From Isoetes taiwanensis (lineage: Eukaryota > Streptophyta > Lycopodiopsida > Isoetales > Isoetaceae): a stretch of 64,000 bases of DNA. How positions within the stretch are numbered: position 1 is the stretch's first letter; every line of letters begins with the position of its first letter. The stretch is from assembly GCA_021234155.1 (NCBI GenBank), contig JAJEKV010000032.1:4469835-4533834 (forward strand), read 5' to 3'. Both the position numbers and the translations under genes were made by a program. This document shows, one piece after another, positions 1 through 11,394 of the stretch. A model generated the notes under the pieces. It searched no databases and was not told the DNA's origin. It saw only the letters and a list, made by a program, of their open reading frames with translations.

Positions 1-322
1 TGGACTTTACAAACTATAGAGCTGACAAACTCGATCTGCTACTGAATATTTTGGGTAGAAGAAGAGTGACAGATCTTACTATGCAAGATCTGATTGATGC
101 TCAATAAGCATATAGGCTCTAAACTTTTAGTTTCGATGCATTTCGATGACGATAATGTATGAGTTTCAGAGACTATGACATATAATCATGCTTCATTTTG
201 TAGGAAGCATGCAAAGGAACTTATTGCCTATCTTTATTAGGGTATGCCTCTCATGGTATACTACATGATGTACTTTTGAGTTATGAATATTAAACCTCAC
301 CTTGCCTTCAAAAAAAAAAAAA
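1..322 (+). repeat. 3' end of a poly(A)-tailed retroelement
   Basis: The stretch ends in a short AT-rich segment with a TTAAAC polyadenylation-like word, then CCTTCA and a run of A (about 310-322). The same ending is seen at 32123, 41737 and 53087, where two copies follow plant-LINE reading frames or sit beside LINE fragments. I infer this is the 3' untranslated end of a member of the same family, cut by the window edge. No coding sequence is recognised here. Confidence 0.45.
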
Positions 323-3300
323 CCTTTTAAAATCTGTTCAACAGACTTTTACCTTCCATGGACTTTTGCAAAGACCACTTCTGGCCAATATGCAGCCTTA
401 AGCCAAAACAGGTGTAAATTTTGACTTAAGCCTTAAAAATGGTTAAACATTTATCAAAAGAAATTACCAAATTCTCTTCAGAAATAATGATTTCCTCTTT
501 GTCAATTCAATTAATGTTCTTGTTCAGTACATGATATTAACCCTTAAAAGAATTCAGCATTGACTAAAAAATGACATAAGATTGAAAATGAAGTTTAGAA
601 TTTCCCTTGTCTTTCAAATCAACACCATATAGCTCAATAGCCTTGTCCAAAATGTGACCTCAAAGTCATCATGTCATGTAGCTTCTCCAACTTGAATGAA
701 TGGGAAACATACACAGGAGCAAGAAATCCCGTTACCTGCAGTAAACCAGAGGACAATTAGCCTTAATCAGGGTAAAGCCCTAAGCACTAGCAGGTAAGCT
801 ACGGATTTCTTGGGCTTATTGCCCTTCACCTTGAATGTACCATAACCATAATAGATAGATGTGTTTTTGCAACAGAGAATAACCCAGGGTCTCTGCCCTA
901 ATTAATTAACCATCATGCAAGTTCAACTTTTAGCGTGCAGTCTACTATTAGGCCCCTTCAAACCCTCACTCACTAAACTGAAATTCAGGTCAGCTATCTA
1001 AGCTCAAAGCATACGGAGATAAGCAGGCTTTTACTCCCCAATATGCCAATGTAATCTTCTAGCATAGATTGGTGCATCATGTCCCATCTGTCACATGTCT
1101 AGGCCAGCAAACAAGTGATGGACTGTGCTACTTTTGTGCTACTTTCATGACGTACGCAGTAATAAATGAGCATGAATTGCTCCCAACTGTAGGTATGTCA
1201 CTGTCTAAATCATTAAGCTAGCAGTATGTAGAAAAAATGCAGTCACCCTGCCTACGTTCAAATGAAGTTATGGCATGTTTTTGCCCAAGCTTCCCACAAT
1301 TATGCTGCAAAACTCACATCTTATAATAATCTTATAATCTCAAGATTCTATTCCCTGCATTAAGAGCCAAGCAAGAATCTGCTCATAACCTGATATTGCA
1401 GTTACAATTGCAAATCTCCTATGCTCAAAAGATTCATATATAATGTATCCATATGTACATAAATGCTTTATGACATAAATGCTTTATGACAGGCAACTCA
1501 AACAATGCAGTGATGCATGCAATATTGCAGCCATATGTCTAGATCTGGAGCTATTTCTTGCAACATGCCATATGCATTAAAGCCAATGCAACCTAATGAT
1601 TATGACAAATGCCACCAACTAGGTTTATCACTAAATATAATGGACATCATTCTTTAGCTAACTGCAATGAGCACAGATTCTTGTGAAGTTTCAAAAAGGC
1701 AGAAACCATGTCTAGATACCTCATTATTCATTTATTTCTTGGAAAGCAGATCAGCACACTCTATTATTTATATCTCATCACTCTAATTCAGCATTGTTAC
1801 CCTATAATGGTCAGCAATAGGCACTTGATTTGTGCACCTCATATGTCTTTAAAAACAGTCTGATCGGAAGCACTAGATGCACAGCACTTCATTGGAGGAC
1901 ATATAACATTAAGATCATGTCAATAAGCAAATCTCAAATATTTAATCCAGATTCTACTTCTGTACAAGGTACTTATGCCAGATTCTACTTCCATCTGTAC
2001 CTATTGCAGCCTAACCTGTGATATCCAGTTTTTATGCTATCCATAAAATAAAGAATTACCTGAATGGCTCGAATTTGTTATGCTCATAGCATCATCACGA
2101 TTTGTAATTGGGAGCGGCAAGCATATTTGACACTCTTCTTTATCAATATAGACTTTCTGCAGATCTTGAGTTTCCTGCTACAATGTGCAATAATGTTTAG
2201 TAGGATCTTGATCTACAAATTTTTCCACCGATTTGGCTACTTATGTATTTTGCATAATCACTAGAGCAAGATCAACTATCACCTCAGGAGATACCATATA
2301 GATTTATGAAATTGGACAGTATTCTTCTTCTCTGCAAATCTGGCGAATATTTGATGCCTTTTTTCCTTGGTTCTCCATAGATTTCGAATTTTCAACATCT
2401 CCTTATGCCTTCCTAGATGGCATGCATATGCTGGTTGCCACAGCTGGTTGCCACTTTCGGATCTCCTTTCTTTCATGTTATGCTAAAGCAACAAGTAAAA
2501 ACACGACAAGAAATGAACTGGGCGGATTGAACCGGCTGCAAAAACGAAATGCCAGAGTTGTATCCGCATTTGCTTCAAGGGTACCACAGTTCTGCGATGA
2601 TCGTCATTGCACTTCTTAGCAGATACGGCTTTTTTTCTTCTTTTCCTTGTGAAACATGCTTAGATCTTTTCCACGGAGACAAAAAGACCTTAGTAGAAGA
2701 CAAATAAGCTGTAAATATGCGGTAGTCCATGGGCATCACAGTTCTTGCAAATTCAATAAAGGAACCCGTGCAAAGTTTAGGGTTAGAAACAATATATAAG
2801 CATAGTTCGGGTTATTTTTCACCTTTGCAAGCCTTTAAATTCCATTAAATAAAAAATACCAACCATACAACTATGTTTTTAGCCATACTCCATGCTTTTA
2901 CACAACATAAATATTTGCCACATGCCATAATAGATCGAGAAAGGTAATAAACATTTGCCACGGGCCATAAATAGTGGCAATATCAGGAAAGGTAATGGTT
3001 ACCAGATATGCTTTTGCTTGCATTGAACTTTTTGAACTAACATCCCTTCAACAATTCGACGTCTTTGGAGGTGTAGAATGCTCAGTCTGGCCTAATAAAA
3101 AATGGTCAAAGGTGTAAGATTTTGCTATAGTACGGCTAAAGCCAGTCCGTTATATGTAGACATATTTGCCATTTTTTCATAACTGACACATGTGTAACAA
3201 GTCAAATAAACTTCCGCAAGGTGGAAATTAGTAATACAATGGTTTTTTTTCCACATTGCATGCTGCCATGTTGCACTTGCTACTGGCTGTCAAATAAGTT

Positions 3301-5028
3301 TATATCTTACCTAAGAGACAAGTTATGTCCATCGCAATGGGGAAGCTTGCTCTAGTTTTGCACTAAATAAGTCATCTGTCATGCCATGTTGACTCCGTAT
3401 TTTGCCATTATCGTTTGATAATTTTTGGCTCATCCTTTATCCTTTATTTTCCACGTCTACCCTATGTTAATCAAGTGCCACATCAACACACATTTGAGAC
3501 CTCCCATGAAATTCTGGAAAATCCCCTTTGCATCACTTTGCAACCAGTGCATATAGTTTGCCATGTATATCTGCCTTAGTATATTCTGCTAACTTTGCTC
3601 ATATGGTCAATGCTGTAGGAAATTCTTATTGCCATTCCTGCAAGCACTCCAACTATAACCTTATGTCCAACCATTGTAACCATTATGCCTCGAGTTATCC
3701 TTTTCCTAGTATGCCAACCTTTTGGCACCTTTGTGCTTGCAGTCAAATTCCAATTTCTGCAATCTCTCATGGCCTGCAGGCCATCATATTTTTACATGAA
3801 ATATAACCTTGTTTCATGCATATACATTTTGCTCAGCCATTGCAATCAAGTTTAAATTTCTGCAATCACCATCATGGCTTATGGCTACATGTCGTGGTCT
3901 ATAGACAATCATACTTTTGCCTCATTTGTCTTTACACCACATCATTTGCATTCCACATTATTCCCAATATAAAAAAAAAAAGGGGCAAAACATTTTAACC
4001 AGTGAAGTGAATTGGACAAGTTTAGATTTGCTCTGTACGTCAAATACTTTTGCTAATTTATTTAATTTTTGTATAGAGATACTATCCCAAATCAAGGTAC
4101 GCATATAAGCAACCTTTGGGAGTTCATTTTTCTCTTTTAGTATGAAAAAACAAGTACTCGCTCAAATGACTATGCTTTCTAACCACTTTGAAGAGAACAT
4201 GCTTTCTAACCACTTAACACCATCTAGTTCCATGCACTTGGATTGGGGTTTAGCTGTGCAAAATATGATGACAAAGAGTTAGCATATTTACTGTTGGATC
4301 TAATCTCTCTCTTTAAAGAGCTTCATTGTACTTCCAAAAATTCTATGCAAAGTAGATCGTGAGAGCTTACCTCAATAGTGGACTTTCGTTTCTAGCTAGG
4401 ACAAAATCTCAATCGGTATTATACAATATGAATTAGATCAGTTTTCCTCGTGCTGGGGGCAAACCTTTTAGTGTGGCTCTTTGGAACTGATGCATAAATA
4501 TGCCCTACGTAAAAGTGGAACTCCTTGCTTGACTTTCCAAGAAGAAGAAAAGCTTTAGATGACGATGTAGACTGCTCGAAGCTTTCTAATACTAAAGCTT
4601 ACCATTTGCAAATCAAATCACTACATATAAGTTCTGACTTATTAAAAAGATATCCAACACTCAGCCCTTAGATCTATGCTTTTATGTATCCACGTGTTTC
4701 ATATAATAAATCCATATATAACTATATGATCTTGCTATATTGGTGCTATATTATCCAATCCTTGCCACTATCTTATCCCGAGCTATTTAGAACTATGGCA
4801 TTACATTTTGAGCTATGTAGAATTGTGGGATTACATGTTGACCTATACCTAAATGAGGCAACCAATGGTCTTGAACAATAGATCTCAAGCTCGTACCAAA
4901 AGCACAAAAAACATTAATGCCATCAATAGGTTCTATTATAGCTTCTTCTGCAATGGCTTACACTAAGAATAAGTATTGAATGTTCATATATATGTTAGCC
5001 AAACTCACACAATTCAAACCAATAAGCA
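323..5028. other. Gene-free AT-rich interval
   Basis: Only short open frames without recognisable motifs are present on either strand. Local direct repeats are visible, for example a doubled CATAAATGCTTTATGA near 1460-1492 and a doubled TTTGCCA...GGCCATAA block near 2905-3000. I see no RNA gene and no coding region that I can support. Confidence 0.5.
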
Positions 5029-5083
5029 AGTTAGTTGGGGGGAAATGTTCGTGGCGGCCAAGGTGCGATAAATTTCTTGTACT
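5029..5083 (-). mobile_element. CACTA-like transposon terminus, fragment
   Basis: On the minus strand this reads TACAAGAAATTTATCGC, then a GC-rich GGCCGCC block, then GAACATTTC and CCCC-ACTAACT. The same order of blocks occurs on the plus strand at 25190-25250, where the GC block is a perfect palindrome. TACAAGAAA followed by GC-rich inverted subterminal words is the usual look of plant CACTA (En/Spm) ends, which begin CACTACAAGAA. The first bases of the CACTA motif are not intact here. A matching partner end was not found. Confidence 0.4.
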
Positions 5084-5133
5084 AGTAAGCGTATATCAGC
5101 ATTGTCGCGCATAAGTCGAGGCCTGTGTTAATC

Positions 5134-5620
5134 CACAACAAAGCACATAACTACTATTAATATTAATTAACACAAACCATTGCATCCAACACATTTATAT
5201 CAAAATCCCCTTGAAACCCCCTTTGGTTTGGGTGCATATTCGCACGGGGGTTACTCCGGGCAGTGAAAGCTATCAGATGGGCATATTTGCCCTTTATTCC
5301 TTGATCTTGATCTGGACTGTACATAGAGATCCACGTTTGTGGGATATGGCTGTACAAGTTTTTGTATACTATATATTAAGGTTTTTTAAATATTATAAGA
5401 CTTGAGGGAATGTACTTAATGGTATTAATTTTGTACATGTATTGTAAGTTTTTATGGGCTCTCGCTACCCTGTGTAAACCCCTCCCCCGGTGAATATGCA
5501 CCCAAATCAAATGGGGTTTCAGGGGGATTTTAATTTAATGTGTTGGATGCAATGGTTTGTATTAATTAATGTTAATAGTAGTTATGTGTTGGTTGTTATA
5601 TTACAAAAAAAAATTGGGCC
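5134..5620. mobile_element. Long-TIR foldback element (MITE-like), copy A
   Basis: Two arms of about 130 bases (about 5138-5270 and 5455-5590) are inverted copies of each other. Both carry the block ACCCCCTTTGGTTTGGGTGC or its complement and the phrase TGCATCCAACACATT. The central part of about 180 bases holds no coding frame. A second copy with the same arms and centre lies at 11051-15286, so this is a mobile unit, not a chance hairpin. The right outer end reads (on the minus strand) GGCCCAATTTTTTTT; the left outer end is eroded. The superfamily cannot be settled because no clear target duplication is seen. Confidence 0.75.
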
Positions 5621-7605
5621 TCAACATAGGTTACTACACTGATGTCATGCACATGAACAATTATTTCCTTCTATCTGTTAGCACATCCTATGAGATCCAT
5701 ATTAATTTAATATACAAGTGGAGTCTCCAAACTAAAAATATTTGTAAACCATGCACTTGAACATTTATATTAAACTTGAGAATTCACCATGTCATTGTGC
5801 CGAATGGAATGGAATGTCTTATGTTAACAATAATAAAGCAATTGTCTGTATAATAATCTCTCCAACTTGTTTCCTCATCAAAACCCTCTCTAGCTTGTCC
5901 CAAAGCAATAAATGTGCCTATGTATTATCTGATTGCCCCAAAGCATTCCAACTTTTGTTTTGATGAAGAAGCACACATTTTCCTGAAGATGAGCAATACT
6001 ACTCCACCTTTATGAAGAAGAGCAATGCTTGATATGAAGCAGATCAATGCTTGAATAAACTGCATACCCATATAATGTCAATGATGTTTCACAACATCTG
6101 AAATAGAAACACCTACATGCATAAGGCAGAAACACCTACATGCATAAAGCTTTTCTGCCAGTGTAAGCAGAGATGATGGCAGTTTGCAGCAAAACCATAC
6201 ATTATGATGCCAGATTGCAGCAAAACCATACATTGTCTGGTAGTATCCTTCACCTATTTCATAACATGGACAGACAAATCAGCATACAAAGCGGCTAGAG
6301 TCTTCAAAATGATTCACCAAATCTTCTCAATCCGTTCAACATTTCAGCAACCAAGTGATGATAGCCTCCAATCGCATGTGGAAGCATAAGAAGGGCCAGT
6401 CATGGCTTGGAACAATTGTTAACACAACAGTCCTCAACCTTTATATTCTAATAGAGTAAAGAAATTAAAAGCCACGCAAATATTGGTTGAATTCGTGCCA
6501 AACAATGTCTGAACAATGAAATAAAAGAGATAACAATACTAAGAGAACCCAAAATTGGTGAAACACACAAACCTTCAATGACATCGATTTAGGTCTCCAT
6601 ACATAATCTGTTCTCAACCTACACCATGTTCCACAAGCATGTTTTTTGAACAACACCTCTGACAACAAAGAAGCAAGAACCATGTGCTGAAAAAACATTA
6701 AGGCTTCGATAGCATAGGACAAGGAAAGCCTTGTTGCAATTCATGAGGAAGCCAGTTCGAAAATACATGAAGCTTCACAAAGTGCCTAGCATCTAATTCT
6801 TTAACTCGGCAATCTATTCCAACCCCTTTGGCGTCTCATCTGTCGCTTGCCCAACCCCTCTCCCTTTCAGAGCTTCAGATTGGCACCATCCACAAAAACC
6901 GAGTGTTATTTGGTACTCTGTGCATCCATCCCTTCAAAGTGAATGCAGTCAATACTGTAATCAAAGATTTGTAGGGTAAAGCATGCTGGCTTTTTATTTA
7001 TAATGTTGAAGAATCAGACATGGCCACAAAATATCCCAGTGGCCTCAAGGTTGCTATCCGAGAGCCCTTTTCCAAAGTGGGGAGCGATGGCAGCTACATT
7101 CTAAGCGTTAACGAGCCTAGAAATATTGACACTATTGTTGAATTTCCAACACCTGCGACACACAGGGAAGTCCAAGTATTACTATAGCTGGGAGACTGGC
7201 CACGGATTTGTGATGCTACGACAGATCTGCTAAGGCCTCCCGCAAATCCAATCAGCGGACTAGACCCTAATCTACACAACCCTAAAGTACGGGTTCTCGA
7301 GCCATGCATGCCATTGTCTTTTTTTATTGTATTTATTTATTTATTTATTTTTGGAGGACACCATGTGCAATACGGCCACATGATCATAGTAAAACCATAT
7401 GAAACAACATACAAATAAACAAAAAACAAACCCTGTTATTGTGCTATATATTATTGGGTATAAAGTGTGGTGGCATTGGCACATATAAGTAGGGGATTGT
7501 CACTATATAGGTACCACCCTATAAAAAAGGGAGGGGTTGTTGTGGGGGGGGGGGTGTAATATTTCCATTTGAGTTCTTTTTTATTTCTTTTGTTTATGAA
7601 CATGG

Positions 7606-7700
7606 ACCTTTATAAGCACGATTTGATTAATTGGATAGAGAATAATATAATTTTGAGAATTTGAGCTAAGTAATGAGCCCAAGCTCAAGAATTTTCACCA
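7606..7700 (+). repeat. Dispersed repeat, partner of 59700-59800
   Basis: The order of blocks TTTGATTAATTGGATA, ATAATTTTGA, GAATTTGAGC and CTCAAG..TTTCACC is shared with 59700-59800 at roughly three bases in four by eye. It is not followed by a coding region. The two places probably carry ends of the same unrecognised mobile element. Confidence 0.4.
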
Positions 7701-9221
7701 TCATCTGTAGCTTCTTTGATCACATTGTGCCACAGATGACTTAAGAAATTAATGATGTTTACTGATGATCATCAGGACGTGGTAAAACATCTTGTTTATG
7801 ATGAGGCCATTAAACGCTTCAAGGCAGTAGAAGGAGTTTGATTGTACACTGCGTATGGGTGGTTTTGCTTAGTGGACTATTTTGTCCTCTTGGTAATGTC
7901 ATCCTTCAGAAAAAAAGAAAAAAAAAAGGGATCACCCATAAAATTAATATTTAAGGCTTCCATTTCCTATATATTTGGGGATGCCTAAGAGCTAGCACAT
8001 TATCTGCATGGTGACTTTATAAATTTGACGCGATGGGCATTGACTGATGACTTTTGTCAATTGACACATAGGAGAAAGCTGAACGAATGTTAGTCTAGGC
8101 TTTGATGATATTTCACATGAGAGAAGAAGTATTGGCAGTTGATTGAACTTCACAGAAAGCTGAAGTAGGCAATAAGTGTGACACAGATAGGTGACATGTA
8201 GGACTACTTTTAGATAATCAATACCTGATAAAGGATGAGACTGCATTTAAAGATCCAGACAATGTTTTCCAATAATAGTAATTCTAATAAAAGATTATTG
8301 GCATTATTTGAGTTTAGCAACAAACAATTAAAAGAGATGTTTTGAACAAAAAATATAATACTGTATATGATGTTTTTCTAACAAATATATATTTAATATA
8401 AACTACATAAATATGATCCAATCAAGAACAATAAGAAGTGAAATGAAGCAAGTCAAGTACTAAACCTCACAATGAATAGTTGAAGCAAGTCATTCAGATA
8501 ATGTAAAATTGCATAATATGCGAAATAAATGCATATTAAAATGCCCCATCTTTTGTATATGCTTAATTTGTCTAACTTAATTTTGTTAATCGTCTACAAA
8601 AACTAAATGGCTTATGGGACCCAAAATGGCAAACATAATTTTGAAGCTTATTATATCACTGTTTATATGTGATTGACATTGTACACACCCTCCATCCAAA
8701 AGCAATTTTTTTTTTTTTATATATATAAACTATACATTAAATTTGCCTTACAATAAAACAGGCCATTGTGATTTGCTCAGATATAGATGAAAAATATTGC
8801 AAATAATATAAATACTTTATGTCCTTACTACCGCAAGATCTAGATTGATGAATATATAGCACAATAACAGGGGGTTATTTTTATAGTTTTATACGCTTTT
8901 TGCCATGGTTTTCCTATGATTTTGGTGATGTATTTGTTGGGGCATACTATAAAGTATTTCTAGAGTGTGTCATTTTTTGAGCGTTGATTTGGATTTGCTT
9001 AAATAATCTAACGGCTATTGTCGGTAACACTGCATTCATATGCAATATATTTATTTTTCCCTTTATTTTAAATCTTCACATGCGAAGGTCGAAATGTGGA
9101 TTTTGACAATGCAACGGGGAAGGGCAGAATTTTGTGCAGGGGGTCGCCTCTTCTGCAGGTCCGTTTGCATGGATTCTGTTTTTTTGAGGTTGTGCTTGCT
9201 GGTTCATGAAGCTTTCTGCAG

Positions 9222-9438
9222 ATCTCACAGCAAAGGAGCCATCTAGGGAAACTCAAAAGGCACAGATGGTTTTGCACGGACTGCAGATGGTTTTGCACGG
9301 ATGGTTTTGGCGGATGGTTTTGCACGAATGGTTTTTGCTGATGGTTTTGCACGGATAGTTTCTGCAGATGGTTTAGCACAGACGGTTTCTGCAGATCTCA
9401 CAACAAAGGAGGCATCTAGGGAAGCTCAAAGAGCACAT
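9222..9438. repeat. Minisatellite with a GATGGTTTTGCACG core
   Basis: The core word GATGGTTTTGCACG and close variants recur about seven times between 9264 and 9390 at spacings of about 14 to 30 bases. The array is bracketed by two direct copies of a 45-base block (about 9222-9265 and 9391-9438) beginning GCAGATCTCACA. On the minus strand the array translates to repeated VQNH-x-x-KP peptides for about 100 codons; I treat that as a by-product of the repeat, not as a gene. Confidence 0.7.
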
Positions 9439-11180
9439 ATGGGCTGACACAGTATTATGGCAAGGTTCTTCTGCAATTTATGTATGAGGTTGTTCTAAAG
9501 GGGTCTGGCATGACTTCAGTTTTCTTCAACCTATTACTGCATAAATGTCAGAGAATACATGCTCGCCTTGCTCTTTATCTCATTTGGCTGATTGTATTCT
9601 CCCTCATTCCCTTGAGATGAAGCAGGGATATACAATACCGGAGACACCGAAGACAAGGCCACAACTAGGCACACATTTGAACACGTATTTGAATCTTTGA
9701 CTCTGTAAGTTAATTTTTTGTTTGAATTCTAACTAAAAAGCTTGCTTTTTCTGAAAAGGAAGACCATTTTGTCTCTCAGCACAACATCCACTAGCATCTA
9801 GGTTCAGATGGAGCCAAGATACATTTGGAACTTCTTGGACTTTTCTTATCTTCATTGTTCATATGTTTACTTTGTGAGTATAGGGTTTCTTTCAGGTCAT
9901 ATATTTACTATCTGAGTAAATATTATGAGTTCTTTCACATAGCATTATTTCTACTAAGAAAAACTTTTTCCACCATCCTATGGTCCTTGTGCTTTTTTTC
10001 GCTCCAGTTTACCCAGTATAGGTTATGTATAGGTTATTGCTCTGCTCTTCTTACAAATACTGTTGTCCATGATTGGCAAAACATAGATGCCTTGCGCTAT
10101 GGCACTTTGCAGGCATATATCCAGATCTGAAAAAAAAAAAGATTTTGCTGGATGTTTATAGTACCTCAAGTGTGAGGTGTCTTTGCTATGCAGTGTATGA
10201 TGCTTGACTCAGAACAAAGATGCAATGTTGCATATGAACAACAAAACTAGCCCTATATAAGATAGATATTGCAAGTCATGGACTTTGATTCCAATATGTA
10301 GCAATACAATATAATAGTTAGTGTGTTCCCTTTTTGGGAATTGAATTAAGACATGTTTTACGCATGCACCATAGTGGTTGCCATGGCAAAGCATGCTCAC
10401 GTGGATGACAAACACATGTCATCCCACATGTCCACCATATGCACTGACAACACCAATATCCACGAATCGTTGTTACCAGATACGTTGTTACCAGATACGG
10501 TTGTTGGTTAACATCTCTTCTGATTCGTCAATACGTCAATACGAGAAGCAGATTCTTATGTGGATGGAAAAGTATCTTCACTTGAGCCCAAAGGAGGATC
10601 TTATGCCACCCTGCTATATTATGCATAGGTGCAGCAAAATAGATCTAGGTGAATTGAGAATTACAGTGCAGCACTGCTTTGACGTTTAAATGTTTTGAAC
10701 GATGTCATATCCCGTATTCCAGATTGAACATTTGACATTGCACACCACGTTTTTTTAGTGGTCCAATTGTTGTTGCTCCTGGACCGTCAATATGTTCTAT
10801 TTCATTTGCTATTTCTAGTTCTTAAATAAACATATGAGTAAAATGTTTTAAATATGAGTACATCATCTGTTTTTTACTATGTTTACCTGTGTTTACTTGT
10901 CTTTTTGTATCGCCACTCTCCTATTTCATTGCTTCTATGTTCCAAAATATTGGCCATGTATTGTATGTTTGTTTGTTTGTTAGGGTCTGAACACAACATA
11001 ACATCAATTCATTTAAGTATAATGTAATGTTTTTTGTTGGAGGCCCTGAAGGGACCAAATTTTTTTTAGCTATAACATAAACCATTACATTACACACTTC
11101 AAAATTAAATTCCCCCTTAAACCCCCTTTGGTTTGGGTGCATATTCACACGGGGGGTGACGTAGGGTAGCGAGAGCCCTT

Positions 11181-11188
11181 ATAATTAT
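11181..11188. repeat. Target-site duplication, left copy
   Basis: ATAATTAT lies directly after the foldback element sequence GAGAGCCCTT and directly before the LINE tail. The same eight bases are found at 14983-14990 on the other side of the LINE. Confidence 0.8.
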
Positions 11189-11225
11189 AATAAATAAATA
11201 AATAAAGTCTATTAACGTCCACTGG

Positions 11226-11237
11226 AGCCCGTAGGCT
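11226..11237 (-). other. LINE 3'-terminal stem-loop (copy 1)
   Basis: On the minus strand AGCC-TACG-GGCT forms a 4-bp stem. It is preceded by TCCCAT and followed by CCAGTGGACGTTAA and the (TTTA)n tail. Equivalent stems with different bases lie in the same place in five other ends in this window. Confidence 0.6.
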
Positions 11238-11394
11238 ATGGGACAAAAACAGTGTATAATACATTCCAAAAAGATATTTGTGAGATATCATTCCGATATT
11301 AGTGACTTTCAATGGTGTTCAAAAGCTCCCGGAGGTAATCCCCCAAGTGTGGGAGTGTGGAATAGTCTTGAAATATCTCGTCCATAGATAAACT

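Larger units (their letters stand above)
5621..11050. other. Gene-free AT-rich interval
   Basis: No coding region can be supported. The interval holds imperfect tandem copies near 6105-6238 (AAACACCTACATGCATAA and GCAGCAAAACCATACATT each twice), a G-run at about 7540-7553, a purine tail after CCTTCAG at about 7902-7930 that may be another poly(A) retroelement end, and the minisatellite and dispersed repeat listed separately. Open frames at 9825-10130 and 10378-10689 show no family motif. Confidence 0.5.

Noticed and set aside
9068-9379. 103-codon frame with VQNH repeats
   Set aside because: The repeat pattern is fully explained by the minisatellite on the other strand.
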